Of a DNA stretch of 64,000 bases, positions 1 to 12,696 are shown piece after piece. Location of the stretch: assembly GCA_963693365.1 (NCBI GenBank), contig CAVNZM010000007.1, positions 4,526,001 through 4,590,000 on the forward strand, given 5' to 3'. Below the pieces are notes generated by a model. That model was given only the letters and a program-made list of their open reading frames with translations, ran no database searches and was not told the DNA's origin. How positions within the stretch are numbered: the stretch's first letter is position 1; each line of letters opens with the position of its first letter. The translations under genes and the position numbers were made by a program. This DNA comes from Amoebidium appalachense. Lineage: Eukaryota; Ichthyosporea.

Positions 1-2486
1 CTCCACCACCTGCACCCACCCCTCGCCCTCCCACACCTCCCCCTCCTCCGCCACCTGCGCCCCACCCCTCGCCCTCCCACACCTCCCCCTCCTCCGCCAC
101 CTGCACCCACACCTTCTCCCGTCGGTCCCTGCCCTCCACCTCTCTGCCCAGTTGTCGATTGCCCGAAATGCCCCATCCCCACGGTCTGTCCGGCGCCTAC
201 GGCTTGCCCCAAGCCTCCCGCACCCACCCCCTGCCCCGAGCCCCCCCCACCTCTCTGCCCAGTTGTCGATTGCCCGAAATGCCCCATCCCCACGGTCTGT
301 CCGGCTCCTACGGCTTGCCCCAAGCCTCCCGCACCCACCCCCTGCCCCGAGGTCCCCCCACCCAGCCCCGCGGCGTGTCCGGCCGGCGCTGTGTGTGTGG
401 ATAGAAATGAGTGTGAGGAGGGAACGCACAACTGCCATGAGCTGGCAAAGTGCACCAATACGAAGGGATCGTTCACGTGCCGCTGTGCCTATGGAACCAC
501 CGGCGATGGCGTTACGTGTGCTGGCCCCGGTATGTCTTGATGACAACCCCTACCTTCTCCTCTCTCTCCCCCCCCCCCCCCCCCCCCCCTCTCGCCCCAC
601 ACACACCCTTCTTTCTTATATCTCTTTGGGTCTTTGTCTCATCTATCACACCTTCCCTCTTCCACCCTTTCCTCTCCCCCCCATCCCCCCCCCCCCCCCT
701 CCCCCCCCCCCCCCCCCCCCCTCCCCTCCTTGTCCGATAATCCCGTATCCAACTCTTGCCCCCACCTCCTCCCACCCCGTCTTTTGGTATCCCCTCTTAT
801 CCCCTCTCGTCTCCTGTATACCCAGTCGTGGTCCCCCCCCCCCCCCCCCCCCCCTCCCCCCACCCCCACCCCCCCTGCAATACACACGTCTCTTTGCTTG
901 TGAAATAACAAAAAACATGCCCTCAATGGCCCAGCCCAACCGCCGCTATCGGTTAAGCATGGTCAACCTGTGATTTTATTGCATGCATACATTTACTTAC
1001 CCTTCACGTCACACGCTCAAACCATCAATGTTGTTGCCCAGCCAGCACATTCCGGTATAACCACACCCACACCCACACTTACCTTTTACCTTCACGCAGT
1101 CACATGCGGTACGAGTCAGTGTGACTCCCGAGGTACGGACTATGCATACTGCACAGAGGTGGCCAGAGACCAGGAGGGTCTGAGGCAACTCAACAACCCG
1201 CCCGTGTGTATGTGCAACGTCGGTCTCAGAGGTATTGGACCCCCCCCCCCCCCCCTCTCTCTCTCTCCCGCACCTCCCACCCCTCTCAATTCACCTTTTT
1301 GTCTGCTTTACCCCCCCCCCCCCCCCCCCCCCCCCGCGCACTACACCTCTTCATTTTTCCTTCCTGTCTGTCCGACCTCATGCTCCCCCCCCCCCCCCCC
1401 CCCCCCCCCTCCCCCCCCCCCCCAACACACACAGACACACACATATGCACATATGCACACACAACGCCCATAGACCCTTTTTCCGTGCTTATTGTGGCTT
1501 CCCTGATGCACTCCTCCTCCCCACCACCACCACCACCACCACCCCTCTGCCGGGACAAACAAGGACACACAAACACATCGTCAAACTCACTGACCCAAAA
1601 GCAGAGCAGATTTATTTCCCCTGCCTCTTGTTTACGTATTTACCCATGCTAAGGTCTAAGTCCCGGAGTCCGGGGCTCATCATTAGTGCAAATCCGAATT
1701 TGATCAATCGACCGACATGCTTTTTATTGGTACCCCCGAAAACTTACAACATTTCACACCTCGGTTTCAGCTCTACGATTCGGCCGGCTGCAGTTAGCGG
1801 TGCGACTCTAACCGTTCCTGAGTTACGGCCATAATACAAATTTTTCTAGATTTAGCCGTTAACATAATTTATTTATCAGGAAACGGTGCCAACTGCGATG
1901 GGACCGACGTCTGCGCAACTGTCCCCCGCTCCACCTCCTTCCCATTCACTCCCACACTCATCGGTGCCCTTACCGCGGGCAGATGTTTCCAGGGTTCTAC
2001 ATGTACACGTGTGGGAAATGGAAACGCATACTATTGTGCAAACCCTGAAAATTGCCCGAAATGGCAAGTAGGGAGGGTGGAGGTTGGCAGTCAGTGGGTG
2101 ACCGTCAAGTTTAAGAAGGTGTTTAGGAGTACACCCGTGGTGATTGCCGGCCCACCGACTTCGAGAGAGAATGACGCAGTGACTGTGTTGATTTCAAAGG
2201 TCGATAGCACTGGATTCCAGGTCAAGTGAGTATCCCTCGCTTGTGTTTGGAATTGTGATAGAGTTTGGGTGTGCATATATGGGAATAATGATGTGTGCGT
2301 GCGTGTGTATATATGGGAATAATGTTGTGTGCGTGCGTGTGTATATATGGGAATAATGTTGTGTGCGTACGTGTGTTTGTGGTCGGTGCGCGAGTTCATG
2401 GGTAAATGAACGTGTCGTTAACCTCGCATGTGTGTCTGGGCACCTGTGCATGTATGCTTCTCTGTGCGCGTGCCTTTTTTTATATT

Positions 2487-2545
<59 letters not shown>

Positions 2546-2884
2546 ATCAGGGTGGTTGGTGGGTGTGTGTGTGTGTGTGTGTTTATCAGGGTGGTTGGTG
2601 GGTGTGAGTTGTTTCTTTCCTTGGGTGGAGGTGTACACACAAGCGTATTGTGTTTTTTGGGGGTGGGGGGGGGGGGGGGGGGGTTGGTTGGTTGAAGATG
2701 ATGCACCAGCCGAGGGACAGTCTGTTCTTTGCCTAAGGACCGGTGACCAGGGACACACACAGACCCTGCCATTCCCCCCCCCCCCCCCCCCCCCCCACCC
2801 AATCTTCCCTTGCCCTTCCCGCTTCGCTTTCTAGTCCCAGCATCCCTCTGTCCAATCCATTTCCTTCCTCTACCCCCCCCCTCC

Positions 2885-2936
<52 letters not shown>

Positions 2937-3867
2937 ACACAGGCTGCAGGAGCCTGATAACTGTGGTGACGGTGTGCACGTGTCGGAGCTAATCACGTGG
3001 CTTGCCGTGCTGCCCAACGAGCCAATCAACGTGAGCGGGAACAACGTGTATGTGACTGCTGCATCTCAGATCGTGCCTATGAATAGCGACACTCCGGTTC
3101 GGGCTGTGCCCCCACTGCCAAACACTCAGTGGGCCGTTGCGCAGGTATGCAATCACACCGAAATTTGGTTTCGAAATTTCCGGGGTTTTTTCAAACCCAA
3201 TGTCAATGTCTCCAGTATGCGTCTATTGTATACATTATGGTGGCTCCGATATTTTTCTTGTTGAAATAGATTGACAAAGGTCTAACACACAAAAATCACA
3301 GTCTTGCACTCTTCCCTGCAAAGCTCGCCTGCTTTCCTTTCACGGTGTTTATTCCAGACTGGGTATTGGGAAGAGCGTGTGTATGTCAGTGTGTGTGGGT
3401 CAGTGTGTGTGTGTTGGGTGGGTTTTTGGGGGGGGGGGGGGGGGGGGGGACGTACAGCAAGCACTCGGGTCTGGCGCAATGAATGGGGCGGTGGGAGAGA
3501 TGGGGGGCTTTTTTTTATATAAAAAAAAAATAAAAAATAATAATCGTTGACGAGATGTTTTGCAAGAAGGTTGCATGGCCTCTATATTATCGACTCACAG
3601 GGCCGTAACGTGCACACTCACCCATCCCCCATGTTGATCCCCACCCCCTTCTCCTCCTCCCTTCTCCCTTCATGTTACGAACCCAGCATCCATATAAATC
3701 GGCCCCACACACACACACCTACTCTCCCCCCTATTCCCTTGTTTGTGCTGTGGGTTATATTCGTGTTTGCCATGTATGCCAACCCTCCACCCAACCCCTA
3801 CTCTTCCTCGCTTCCTCCCCCTGCCCCTCAGCACCCCGCTCCTCGCTCCTACCCCACCACCTCCATC

Positions 3868-3901
<34 letters not shown>

Positions 3902-3998
3902 CCCTTTCCCCCCTCCCCCATCCCACCCTTTCCGTCTTCTCTCCCCCTATTTCTACCCCCCCCCCCCCCCCCCCCCCAAACACAAACGCGTGTGTGCG

Positions 3999-4062
<64 letters not shown>

Positions 4063-5018
4063 GGTACAAGACAGCGTCGACGGAGAAATCACAGCGGCAT
4101 TCACATCATACACTACCACTGGAGTCGCCATACAAGTGGCCGCCGCCGCCACCCGCCGCAACCAAGCGGTAGTCGGATACGTTACCTTCCACGGTATTTC
4201 ATTGGCTAACTGGTACCTTCACCCAACACAAAGATACAACTATTTTGTTGGCTCAGACTGCGACAACACACCCCATCTCTTCTTTTTGGGGGAGGATTTG
4301 AGTGTTCCATATGAGAATCAGTTACGACCCATTTCTTCTTACTGGTGCATTGCGCCCAAGACTCCATGGGTGATTGCGGGGTGGTCACGTTTCAACAGTC
4401 AGCCACTCGTTCTTCGCTCTTTCACCGGAGCTCAGCGTCTTCCTAACGTCGCTGTTCCGAGGATTCCTTTCACCAATTTCCGCATTCAGAGATTGTAAGA
4501 ACCCCTGCCCCGCTACTCCTCTCTCACTTACCTTCCCCCCTCCCCTCGCTCCCTTCTTCAATTACCCTCCCACCCCCACACCCTGCCCCGTACGCGCCTT
4601 CCCACCACTCCTTTCCCCCTCGAGACAAGTCTTGTCTCCACTGTGTGGCTTACCTACACATATGCTGTAACTAAAGACATGCACACAAACACACTCGAAG
4701 CATCTGCAAGACACACGTGCACGCACCGACAATGCACGCACCGACACACACACAAAACTGTTAAAAACGTTGCTCTTTAACACCAGAGGTGCAAGCCGCT
4801 TCAGATAACTCTAACCCCCACCCCGACCCCCCACCCTAGTCCCCCTACCTTGCTGTCTTCCTCTCCTCCTTATTATACACCGCAGACTTGGCCCTTGGCC
4901 CTTGGTGATTTATGTTCCGAACAACTTGTAAATACGTTTTGCCAGTTCACTAACCACTGGTCTCCCTCACCACCTTGTCCTTCTCCAATTCGCCTGCCTC
5001 TCCCCACACCCTCCCCTG

Positions 5019-5086
<68 letters not shown>

Positions 5087-5315
5087 CCGCACATCGAGCA
5101 TTGTAGTCCGCGCCGAGTCCGCACAATGCAACTCTCTTGATGACGTCTACACAAAGATCGACACGCAGACTGTTGCAAACAACTTTGCAAATGCCTTTAA
5201 CTACATTGCCATACTCCCCGGTTACTCCTCGTGCGCACTTCGGGGGCCCTATGTCCCCGCCACTGCCGCTCCTTCGCCCTTCTCGTCCCCCTCGATCTCC
5301 TCGGGTGACCATTAA
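1..5315 (+). CDS. Secreted EGF / H-type-lectin-like multidomain protein (3' six exons; 5' end outside window)
   Basis: Exons 1-529, 1100-1231, 1880-2225, 2943-3144, 4064-4494 and 5087-5315 all have GT..AG borders and matching phases. They sum to 1,869 nt: 622 codons plus TAA. Residues 1-132 are Pro/Cys-rich with two 37-residue repeats (CPVVDCPKCP...). Residues 133-176 are a calcium-binding EGF module (DRNECEEGTHNC, then CRCAYGTTGDG). Exon 2 is a second, shorter Cys-rich EGF-like piece ending VCMCNVGLRG. Residues about 282-355 (exons 3-4) read like an H-type lectin sandwich: W-V-x-V-x-F, P-V-V-I-A, GFQVK, ITWLAV. The remaining 270 residues match no family I know. EGF and H-type lectin modules are extracellular, so I infer a secreted or surface adhesion/carbohydrate-binding protein. 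Alternatively exon 5 could end at its own TAA (4496-4498), which overlaps the GTAAGA donor. Continuous reading through exon 6 favours splicing. Introns are packed with poly-C, poly-G and CA repeats. Confidence 0.72.
136..357 (+). repeat. 111-bp in-frame coding tandem repeat (2 copies)
   Basis: Copies 136-246 and 247-357 are nearly identical. 111 bp is 37 codons, so the duplication adds one Cys/Pro-rich protein unit with Cys in CPVVDCPKCP, TVCP, TACP and TPCP contexts. It lies just before the EGF module of the first gene. Confidence 0.85.
2491..2937. repeat. Intronic (GT)n, poly-G, poly-C/poly-A tracts
   Basis: Intron 2226-2942 of the lectin-like gene holds (GT)n with an internal TTTATCAGGGTGGTTGGTGG repeat, a G run, a C run and a C-to-A run that ends only a few bases before the exon-4 acceptor. 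Confidence 0.85.
4004..4063. repeat. (CA)n tract forming the exon-5 splice acceptor
   Basis: The CA run ends in CACACACAG and exon 5 starts at 4064. The acceptor AG is the last unit of the microsatellite, and no pyrimidine tract separates them. Confidence 0.8.
5022..5086. repeat. (CA)n tract forming the exon-6 splice acceptor
   Basis: About 62 bp of pure CA runs into CACAG. Exon 6 opens at 5087 in the phase left by exon 5. This is the same arrangement as at exon 5. Confidence 0.8.
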
Positions 5316-7378
5316 TTGTTATTTAAGGATGGGTGTATTGTTGCCATATTTGGTAAAGGTCAGCTCTATATTTGGCAAGGATTTTTAGTATAATTAATTA
5401 GACGTTTATGAAAGTCGAGATTATATATCGATGATCTATTGCAACGTGATGAAGAGTGTGCAGAGTGCAGAGGAGAGAGTTAGGAGGGGGGAGAAGGGGG
5501 GGGAAGGGGGGTTTTTACGGTCTATGCGGGAAAGTTAAACCAATAGGGCGGCAAAGACGGCCAATCATAATCAGCAAATCTTGCGCCGTCTCGACGATTG
5601 ATCGAGGGGATCCGGGCATGAGCACGAGGGATACCATAGCCATGGTGCTGCTGAACAGGGTAGCTGTGTGGATTATAAAATAAAAATGGTTAAAAACGGG
5701 AAAAAATTAAAAGTGCCGATGTAAGGCTAAGAGCGGTGTGTATGCTATGGTTGAGCAATCGGCAACGAAGTTCTGCAATTTAGTGTGTGTGTGGTGGTGG
5801 TGGCAAAGTGTGTGTGTGGGGGGGAGGGGGGGGGGAGAAAGAGAGGGGGAGGGGGGGGGGAAGGGGGGAAGAGGACGGAAATGAGGGGAAGGGTTAACAT
5901 AGCTGCTTGTTTTTTGGAAATATTTACCGGGGGAGGAAGGGAGGGGATTGGTAGTACACAATGCCTGTGTATAAGCGGTGCCGAGCAAACCGATGCATGT
6001 GTGGTGTGTGTGTGTGTGTGTCTCTCTGTGTGTGTATGTGTGAGCATGTTTGCGTGCGGGCATGCCTGCGTGTGCGTGTGTGTATATGGGTGCATGGTTG
6101 TGTGTGTGTTTGTGTACATGCGTGTGTGCTTGTACATGTGTGTGTGTGTGTGGTGTGTGTGTGTGTGTGTGTGTGTGCGTGCGCGTGTGTGTGCATGTCT
6201 GTGTGTGCGTAAATTATTGATTGAGGAAAATTTCACTTACGTTGGCAGAAGACATCGCACGAAACAATGATCGGGTCCGGTAAGGCATTTATGTTTTCGC
6301 ACATCGCACGGAACAATGATCGGGTCCGGTAAGGCATTTATGTTTTCGCAGGGGCGAGTCGGATTGAGTGAAAAAATGGCCAATTGTATGTTGATGTACG
6401 TGAGATGGTTGGTCGTGTATGGTGGGAGAATCTGTTTTTTTTTTTTTTTTGGTTGGGTGGGGGGGGGGGGGGGGGGGGGGGGGGGGGATTTGAATCAGTA
6501 AGGCACAAGCATTGGTTTTTTTTGTGGCTTTATTTTTGTGGGGCGGCGGGGGAGGGAGGGGGGGGGGGGGGGGGGAGGGGGGGGGGAGGGAGGGAGGGGC
6601 TCGGAGGGTCGCAGGGAGGGGGGGCAGGGGGTTGTGAAGAAGGTAAGATAGAGGGGAGGGTGAAGAGAGGAAGGTGGGGTGTTGGGCGTGTGTAGTGTGG
6701 GGGGGGGGGGGGGGGGGGGGGGCATCGTTTCTTCCCTGGCTTCCTACCTTCGGGCCCTGTACCTTCGTCTTCTTCCCCCCCCCCCCCCCCCCCCCCCCCC
6801 CCAAACCGCTTCTCCTGTGCCCTCTTATTCTGTGATGAGAACGAATGGGTGGGGAGGGGGAGGGGGGGGGGGGGGGGGGGAGGTAGTCACCCTTATGCCG
6901 ATCTTACTGCAGCTTTTCTTTTTCATATGGAATTTAGGTTGCCGCAGGCGACCGTCACATGTCAGTTTGTTACCTCATCTATTTGCATGATATTGGCTTG
7001 ATACCAGTGGCCTAAGCGAAAATTGGACTGCAGCTTAGGCCAATCAACAAGCGTCATCTTGTTGCCAGTGGCTTGTAGCTACACTGGCTAGGTGATATAT
7101 GAGACATCTGATTGACCTAAGGGTTCTATAATTTAATGAATTAATCTGATTCCGCTAAGGACGAAACTATACCCGGCGGAAGACGTCCGCTGGCATTGCC
7201 ATCGCCCCCCCCCCCCCCCCAAAAAAAAAAAAAAAAAAAAAAAAAAGAAAACCTGAAAAAAGAAAGAAAAAACAAGCAAAAGCAGGCATTGCCAGCGTAG
7301 GCGCTCTGAGGAGACTAGGGGGAAGGCGGAAAATATCAAAAAAGCAGCAAGTGAGATAGATGACATAAATGGTTAGGG

Positions 7379-7414
<36 letters not shown>

Positions 7415-7960
7415 GGGGGGGGGGGGGTTTAGAGGCAGGAAAAGGGGACGGAGGGAGTGGGGTAGGCCAACTCGGAAAAGAGGGGAGGAAGGGGCCACCT
7501 GAGGCCGGGAGGGGTCGGAAGGAGAACAGAGGAGGAAGAAGAGGAAAGGGGGTTTGTAAAGTGGGATAGGGGTACTTGGAGCGGGGAAGGGGGGGGGGGG
7601 GGGACAAGTTGGCCTAGTGACATTACAAGATTGCAAGGGAGGGGGATGGGGGGGGGGGGGGGGGGGTCCCAGCCGATAAGTACTGAAAGGAAGCTTCACA
7701 TATGATACCGTGCCGGGGAGGGGGGGGGGGGGGGAAGCAGGCGCAGGGAGAGGGGCTCATGTGAGTGAGTGTGTTGGGGGAGGGGGGGGGGGGGGGGAGG
7801 GGGGGGGGGGAGGGGGGGGGGCAACTAACTCCGTGATTCACTATATGGTGTGCGCTTTATCCGTTACATGGTTCAAATATGCTAGTCTATGCCCTATTAT
7901 ATTGACAGAAACATTAAAGGGGGGGGGGGGAGGGGGGGGGATGAGAGATAAAGGAACGGG

Positions 7961-7992
<32 letters not shown>

Positions 7993-9398
7993 GGGGGGCG
8001 GTATAGATGGCGGCTTCGGAAGAAAGAAGAAAGTAATACGTGTGGGGAGGGGAATGAGGGGGGGGGGGGGGGGGTTGGAGGGATTATTTTACTCTAAAAG
8101 AGGAGCCGGGGGCAGCAAAGAATAAGGAAGGAAGAGGGAGGGGGGAGGGGGTTGGTCGGCATGAGGAGAGGGGAAGAACAAACCGGCCGATGAAAAAAGC
8201 GCCATGGGGGGGGGGGGGGAGGTAGGCAACTTACTTCGTGATTTACCAAAGTGCACACTTTCTCTGTTGCATCTTTAAGACTCATGCCCTTATCTAGTAA
8301 TAGGAAGAAGTGCCGGATGGGGTTTGTGCGCGAGACTCTCGATCACTCATGGCCGCCGGCGGGGCCAAGGGGGAGGAGACCGGGATGTTGAACTTGGCGG
8401 GTGTGTTAGAGTGTGCATGGCATGTGTGTGCATACCTGAAGATGATGTATGCCATATTATGCGGTGTGTGGGTGGGGGGAGTGATTAGGGGGGGGGGGGG
8501 GGAGGGAGTGATTACGTGTGTGGGTGTGTGGGTGTTTGGATGCGGGTATGGGTGTGAGTGTGAGTATGGGTTTGTGCGCATGTGCGTGGGACCGGTGTAT
8601 GGGTGTGCCTGGGGGGGGGGGGGGGGTAAGAAGATATTTTGCAATAATAAACACTTAAAGTATCACTGTGTTTACGAATAATTATGTGCGTAACGGTTAT
8701 GCATTTCTCCTTTTAGGCCCTTGCGTGTGCGCGTGCCGGGGTGGGGGGGTGGGATGGGGGAGGGGGTGGCGAGGGGGCGAGGGGAGACTCTCTCCGAATC
8801 CGCCATTTCCCCCCCCCCCCCCCCCCCCCCACCCAAAAAAAGGCTATTGTTGGATCTCACAGCTGCCTTGCACGGAGTGGGATCACCGTGGGTCCATAGT
8901 CGATGCATCTGTCTGGGTGTTATCCTGTCTCCCCCCATCCCCACCATCGCCCCACCCACCCACCCACCCATACATCCATACACACATACACTACCACCAC
9001 CCTGACCACCCCTTCCGCCACCCCCCCCCCCCCCCCCCCCCCACCCCACCCCACCCCCACCCCACCCCCACCCCACCCCACCCTGGTGCACACACAAACC
9101 CAAAAGCAAATGAAGCAGAAGATAGAGAGAGCTTCAAAGCCCCCGTCCCCCCCCCCCCCCCCCCCCCCCCCTACTGCCACACACAAACACACACACGCAC
9201 ATCGGCAAGAGAATGGCAAAGAGCCTGAGGCTGGAGCGAAAGAGAGGGGAGAGGAGACTGAGGGGTGGGTGGGGGGGGGGGGGGGGGGGGGGGATCGGAG
9301 ACGTAACGTGGGGGTGGGTGGGTGGGTGGGCAGGCGGGTCGGCAGGTGGGGAGGGGGGAGGGGGAGGGACATATTTCACTAACATGTCGACCCCACAG
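5316..9398. other. Non-coding, homopolymer- and GT-rich stretch
   Basis: I find no exon here with both splice sites and a persuasive protein. The sequence holds GT/G-rich blocks (5777-5880, 6000-6210), G runs (6460-6487, 6541-6600, 6701-6722, 7640-7665, 7780-7822, 7919-7992, 8060-8075), C runs (6776-6802, 8811-8830, 9020-9042), C-to-A (7205-7246) and T-to-G (7382-7428) runs. CACC and GGGT repeats lie at 8936-9090 and 9260-9360. A short stretch at 8836-8925 could be an exon (WISQLPCTEW), but I cannot support its borders. Confidence 0.6.
6252..6349. repeat. 49-bp tandem duplication
   Basis: Units 6252-6300 and 6301-6349 differ by one base (cgaaac versus cggaac). Each contains ATGATCGGGTCCGGTAAGGC. 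Confidence 0.85.
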
Positions 9399-9626
9399 GA
9401 AGGGTGGGTTCTCCACAGCTCCATCGCCCACGCATCCGTGTATGGAGGTACTAGATGGACATGGCAGTCTATTGCGTGCACATATGTATTGTCTCTGCCA
9501 GTCAAAAGTTGCAAGGACTCCCACGAGTGTTCGTTTGCAAGAAGACGATGTGATACCGATTCCAACTGTGGAGCCTGTGGTGTATCCTCGCGGCATCTGT
9601 GCGCATGGTTTCCAAATTTAGATTGA
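9399..9626 (+). CDS. Putative exon of a Cys-rich secreted-type protein
   Basis: An acceptor-like CCCCACAG precedes 9399 and a 75-codon reading frame runs to TGA at 9624-9626. The peptide starts EGWVLHSSIAHASVYGG and has a Cys cluster (KSCKDSHEC, RRCDTDSNCGACG). That looks like an extracellular disulphide module, but I recognise no family. No upstream exon could be joined with confidence. It may belong to the same gene as the exon-like stretches near 10.1 and 11.0 kb. Just after it, three copies of a 21-bp unit (TGGTTTCCAAATTT...) run from about 9606 to 9663 and cross the stop codon. Confidence 0.35.
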   Translation, partial: EGWVLHSSIAHASVYGGTRWTWQSIACTYVLSLPVKSCKDSHECSFARRRCDTDSNCGACGVSSRHLCAWFPNLD

Positions 9627-10137
9627 TGGTTTCCAAATTTGGACTGATGGTTTCCAAATTAAGACACATCGACAATTTGACACCGCGGCCTGATAAAATA
9701 GAGCAACTCGAAGCACGGTGTAGCATACTTTTATTGAAGTTATTCAATAAGACCGCAACTTTCAACGTGTGTGTGTGTTTCCAGTGGCAGGGGAAAAGAT
9801 GTGAGGGGGGGAGGCAAGGGGGGGGGGGGGGGGGGAAGGGGGGGAGGGAGGAAGAAGGGGTTGGGGGGGGGGGGGGGGGGTAGACAGCAAGCGTGCTGTT
9901 TGTCCGTTATTACGCAATGCAGCTTTGTTTATGTGAAAACAGCGCACCCCGCATATACAGAATATGTTTACCACCTGAATGAACATTAGCGAAAAAAGGG
10001 TTAATCTCAAAAATTTGAACAACGAAGATTTTTTACTACTTCAATATAATGTAAGTGTTAGTTTAATCTGGAAGAATCAAACACCCCTTGTACCCCCATT
10101 CCCCGCCAAAAGAGAGAGGATATATTTAAACTGGCAG
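9627..10137. other. Intergenic or intronic, no gene seen
   Basis: Contains the end of a 21-bp TGGTTTCCAAATTT tandem repeat and G-rich runs at 9809-9880, then A/T-richer unique sequence. Confidence 0.5.
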
Positions 10138-10290
10138 CGGAGTAAAGAATGTTTCGGTGACCATTGAAGTATGTGATGCCAGTGGTGAAGCCCATGCCGA
10201 CAAATGTGACACTTGCGTTGTGGAAAAACATAAACGGAGCTTTGTCCAAATCCACGTCAGGATGGGATGCTTCCCAGGCCTGTGTTATAT
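10138..10290 (+). CDS. Possible internal exon, Cys-containing
   Basis: Follows the acceptor-like AAACTGGCAG. One frame reads GVKNVSVTIEVCDASGEAH then DKCDTCVVEKHK with no stop until a 34-bp G run. The beta-strand-like pattern VSVTIEV plus CDTC suits an extracellular domain. No clear donor is visible because the reading enters the G run, so the 3' border is a guess. Confidence 0.22.
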
Positions 10291-10295
10291 AAAGT

Positions 10296-10334
<39 letters not shown>

Positions 10335-10996
10335 CTAATTACCTACATGGAATTTATACGGCACAGAGATGCCGTATGCAATGAATAGGAAGATCCCCCC
10401 CCCCCCCCCCTTCCCCCCCCCCCCTTGCCCGCGTGCCCTCCCCACTTTCCCTTTCAAACCACACACAGACATATCGCACAATAACAAAAAAATCCGTGTT
10501 GTGCCTGCCACACATCATGAATTGTGAACCTTGTATTTCTACTCGTGTGCTGTGAGAAAAAATCTACAATCACGTGCACCTCCCTTCCGTTTTCACTTAC
10601 CTCCCCCCCCCCCCACACCCCCTCCTCTTCACCATCCGTTCCGTTCATTCAAACACCAGCCATCATGGCATCCTTTAACCCCCCCCCCCCTTCCCTCCCC
10701 CTCCCTCCACCCTCTCACCCGATCCATTTCCACGTGTACGAGGGTCACCACGATCATATTTCACACTTTGCCCCCCCCTCCCCTTCCCCCTCCCACCACC
10801 ACCACCATCCCTGGCCATAGGGACTCATCATTTCATTCACATTAGAGACCTTTTATTCTGTCACATTTGAAGTTCGAATATCGCATTTTGGTAGGTTTGC
10901 GAAATTTACATTGAAAATAAATACACATACAGACACGCTACCGCCCCACAAAACAGCTGCTAACAGAAGTGTAGTGTAATTTCTATCTTGTGACAG

Positions 10997-11085
10997 GGTC
11001 CATCACCATCAACGGGGTGTCAGCAACTCAAACTGTGCCCGGTCCCATGAACCTGTCAATTCGGATACCTTTACCAACAGGATAG
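10997..11085 (+). CDS. Possible terminal exon
   Basis: After TTGTGACAG the frame reads SITINGVSATQTVPGPMNLS and ends PLPTG with TAG at 11083-11085. The transposon TIR begins six bases later, so this exon could have gained its stop or been truncated by that insertion. Too short to assign. Confidence 0.25.
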
Positions 11086-11521
11086 CTCAGTACAGTATGC
11101 GTCCGCGCGTAACATACTCCGCGCACAACATAACGTCGACGCCGATTTTCAAAAATCTTAACATACTGACCTCGGTCATTTTTCGGGATTATGTTAGCGC
11201 ACCAAGGGGTCCTATACATAGTAGGACGAGTAATCGGGTTTATCTGGTCAGTTTAGACCCCCTATCTTTAGTATTTCGATCTCTTTCCCAAACAAAACAG
11301 TGGTTCGCCGTGATTTCAACGACCGCCCAAAGCTCGCCAAGGCCAATGATAGGCGGCGGCCGCACATCGCATGGTATGCAAAGGACTCATCATGTGGCCG
11401 ACTATGTCGATAAACGAGCAGAAACATACGAAGGCCCCAACTAGTTCGAAGCAGTCTTGTATAGCTAGTTTTTACATCCTAGTCATATAGGCAGGTTGAA
11501 TGCATATTAAACCCACCGATC

Positions 11522-12023
11522 ATGACCAAGCCAGTAGTCCAGGTGCAGGCAGCTGCACTTGGGGCGTTGAATAGTGCACTGCACACAGTAAATGAGGCCA
11601 CAGACAAGTTTCAGGAAACTACCCAAGAAGCCCAAGCAATCATTTCTGAGGGTTTTGTAAACGCAAACAACACAATCAACAACGCAACCACACGTGCAAT
11701 TGCACAAGCCGAAACGGCAAAAGCACAATTGCGCTCGCACATGGAGAGTTTAGTGAGCCGCAGAGTCCCCACACGCGCGGAATCGCTGAAAAAGGCTGCC
11801 AGTAAGTTGGGCAGAAGACGATGTTCGATTTTGGGGCCAAGAAAATTTTTTCGTTTCAACTGAACGGCCGGCAGAAGGTTATGAGTGCGCGCAGTGCGGA
11901 AGAAGCGGAGAAAATAGGTGAGCTACTCGCTGCAGACGATGTTTCGCCCAAGTTTCGCTGCATTGGCTGCGAGCAACCTTGTGGTAATGCTGGTTCACTC
12001 ACAAACCACGAAAACAGTTGTTT
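11522..12023 (+). CDS. Transposon-internal ORF: Ala-rich helix plus C2HC-type zinc finger (frame changes midway)
   Basis: The first frame, 11522-11863, starts MTKPVVQVQAAALGALNSA. It is Ala/Gln/Thr-rich with an a-d-like pattern suggesting a coiled coil, and ends in a basic stretch (KKAASKLGRRR). A second frame, from 11821, reads MFDFGAKKIFSFQLNGRQ and then FRCIGCEQPCGN...LTNHENSC, a likely zinc-binding module (C-x3-C-x8-H-x3-C). The two may be one protein split by a frameshift near 11800, or two ORFs. The location inside the TIRs suggests an element-encoded DNA-binding protein. No catalytic motif is seen. Confidence 0.35.
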
Positions 12024-12162
12024 TTATTATTATTTGAATCAATTACTTATTGATTTCCTCTATATTTACTTATTTAGCGGGTTGGGGAGGAGGGGAGGGG
12101 GGGGTGGGGGGGGGGGGGACTTGATGTACTAAATGCTAGACTTTCAAGTATTGATTTAGATT

Positions 12163-12288
<126 letters not shown>

Positions 12289-12547
12289 GCTTTCACGCTT
12301 TCAGCTTCTTTTTTTTTTTTTTTTTTCCAAAGTTTTTTTTTTTTTTTTTTTTTTTCCGAATTTCCCCCTTTTTTTTTTCACCATCTCAAAAAGGAACTAG
12401 TATAAGTATTCTTTGTTTATTCATTCATTTGATCAATTTATTATTTGTTTACTACTATATTTATGTCATTTAGCGGTTTGCGGATTCCCCGCCCGATGGA
12501 GAGGCCCAGTGTGGCCTCCTGGGCGGGCGGGAGGGCGGGCGGGCTGG

Positions 12548-12586
<39 letters not shown>

Positions 12587-12696
12587 AACATAATCGAGAC
12601 GAGCTCTGGGAGCCTTTTTTTAGATACTAATTATAATTTAACATAACGACCTCGACCCTTGTCGGGGCGGTATGTTAGGCGCGGACGCATACTGTA

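Noticed and set aside
152-973. 273-codon ORF overlapping the first exon
   Set aside because: Different frame from the EGF reading; Pro-rich translation of C runs.
11797-11809. 13-base GTAAGTTGGGCAG as a tiny intron joining the two transposon ORF frames
   Set aside because: Too short for spliceosomal removal, and it would put the zinc-finger frame out of register.
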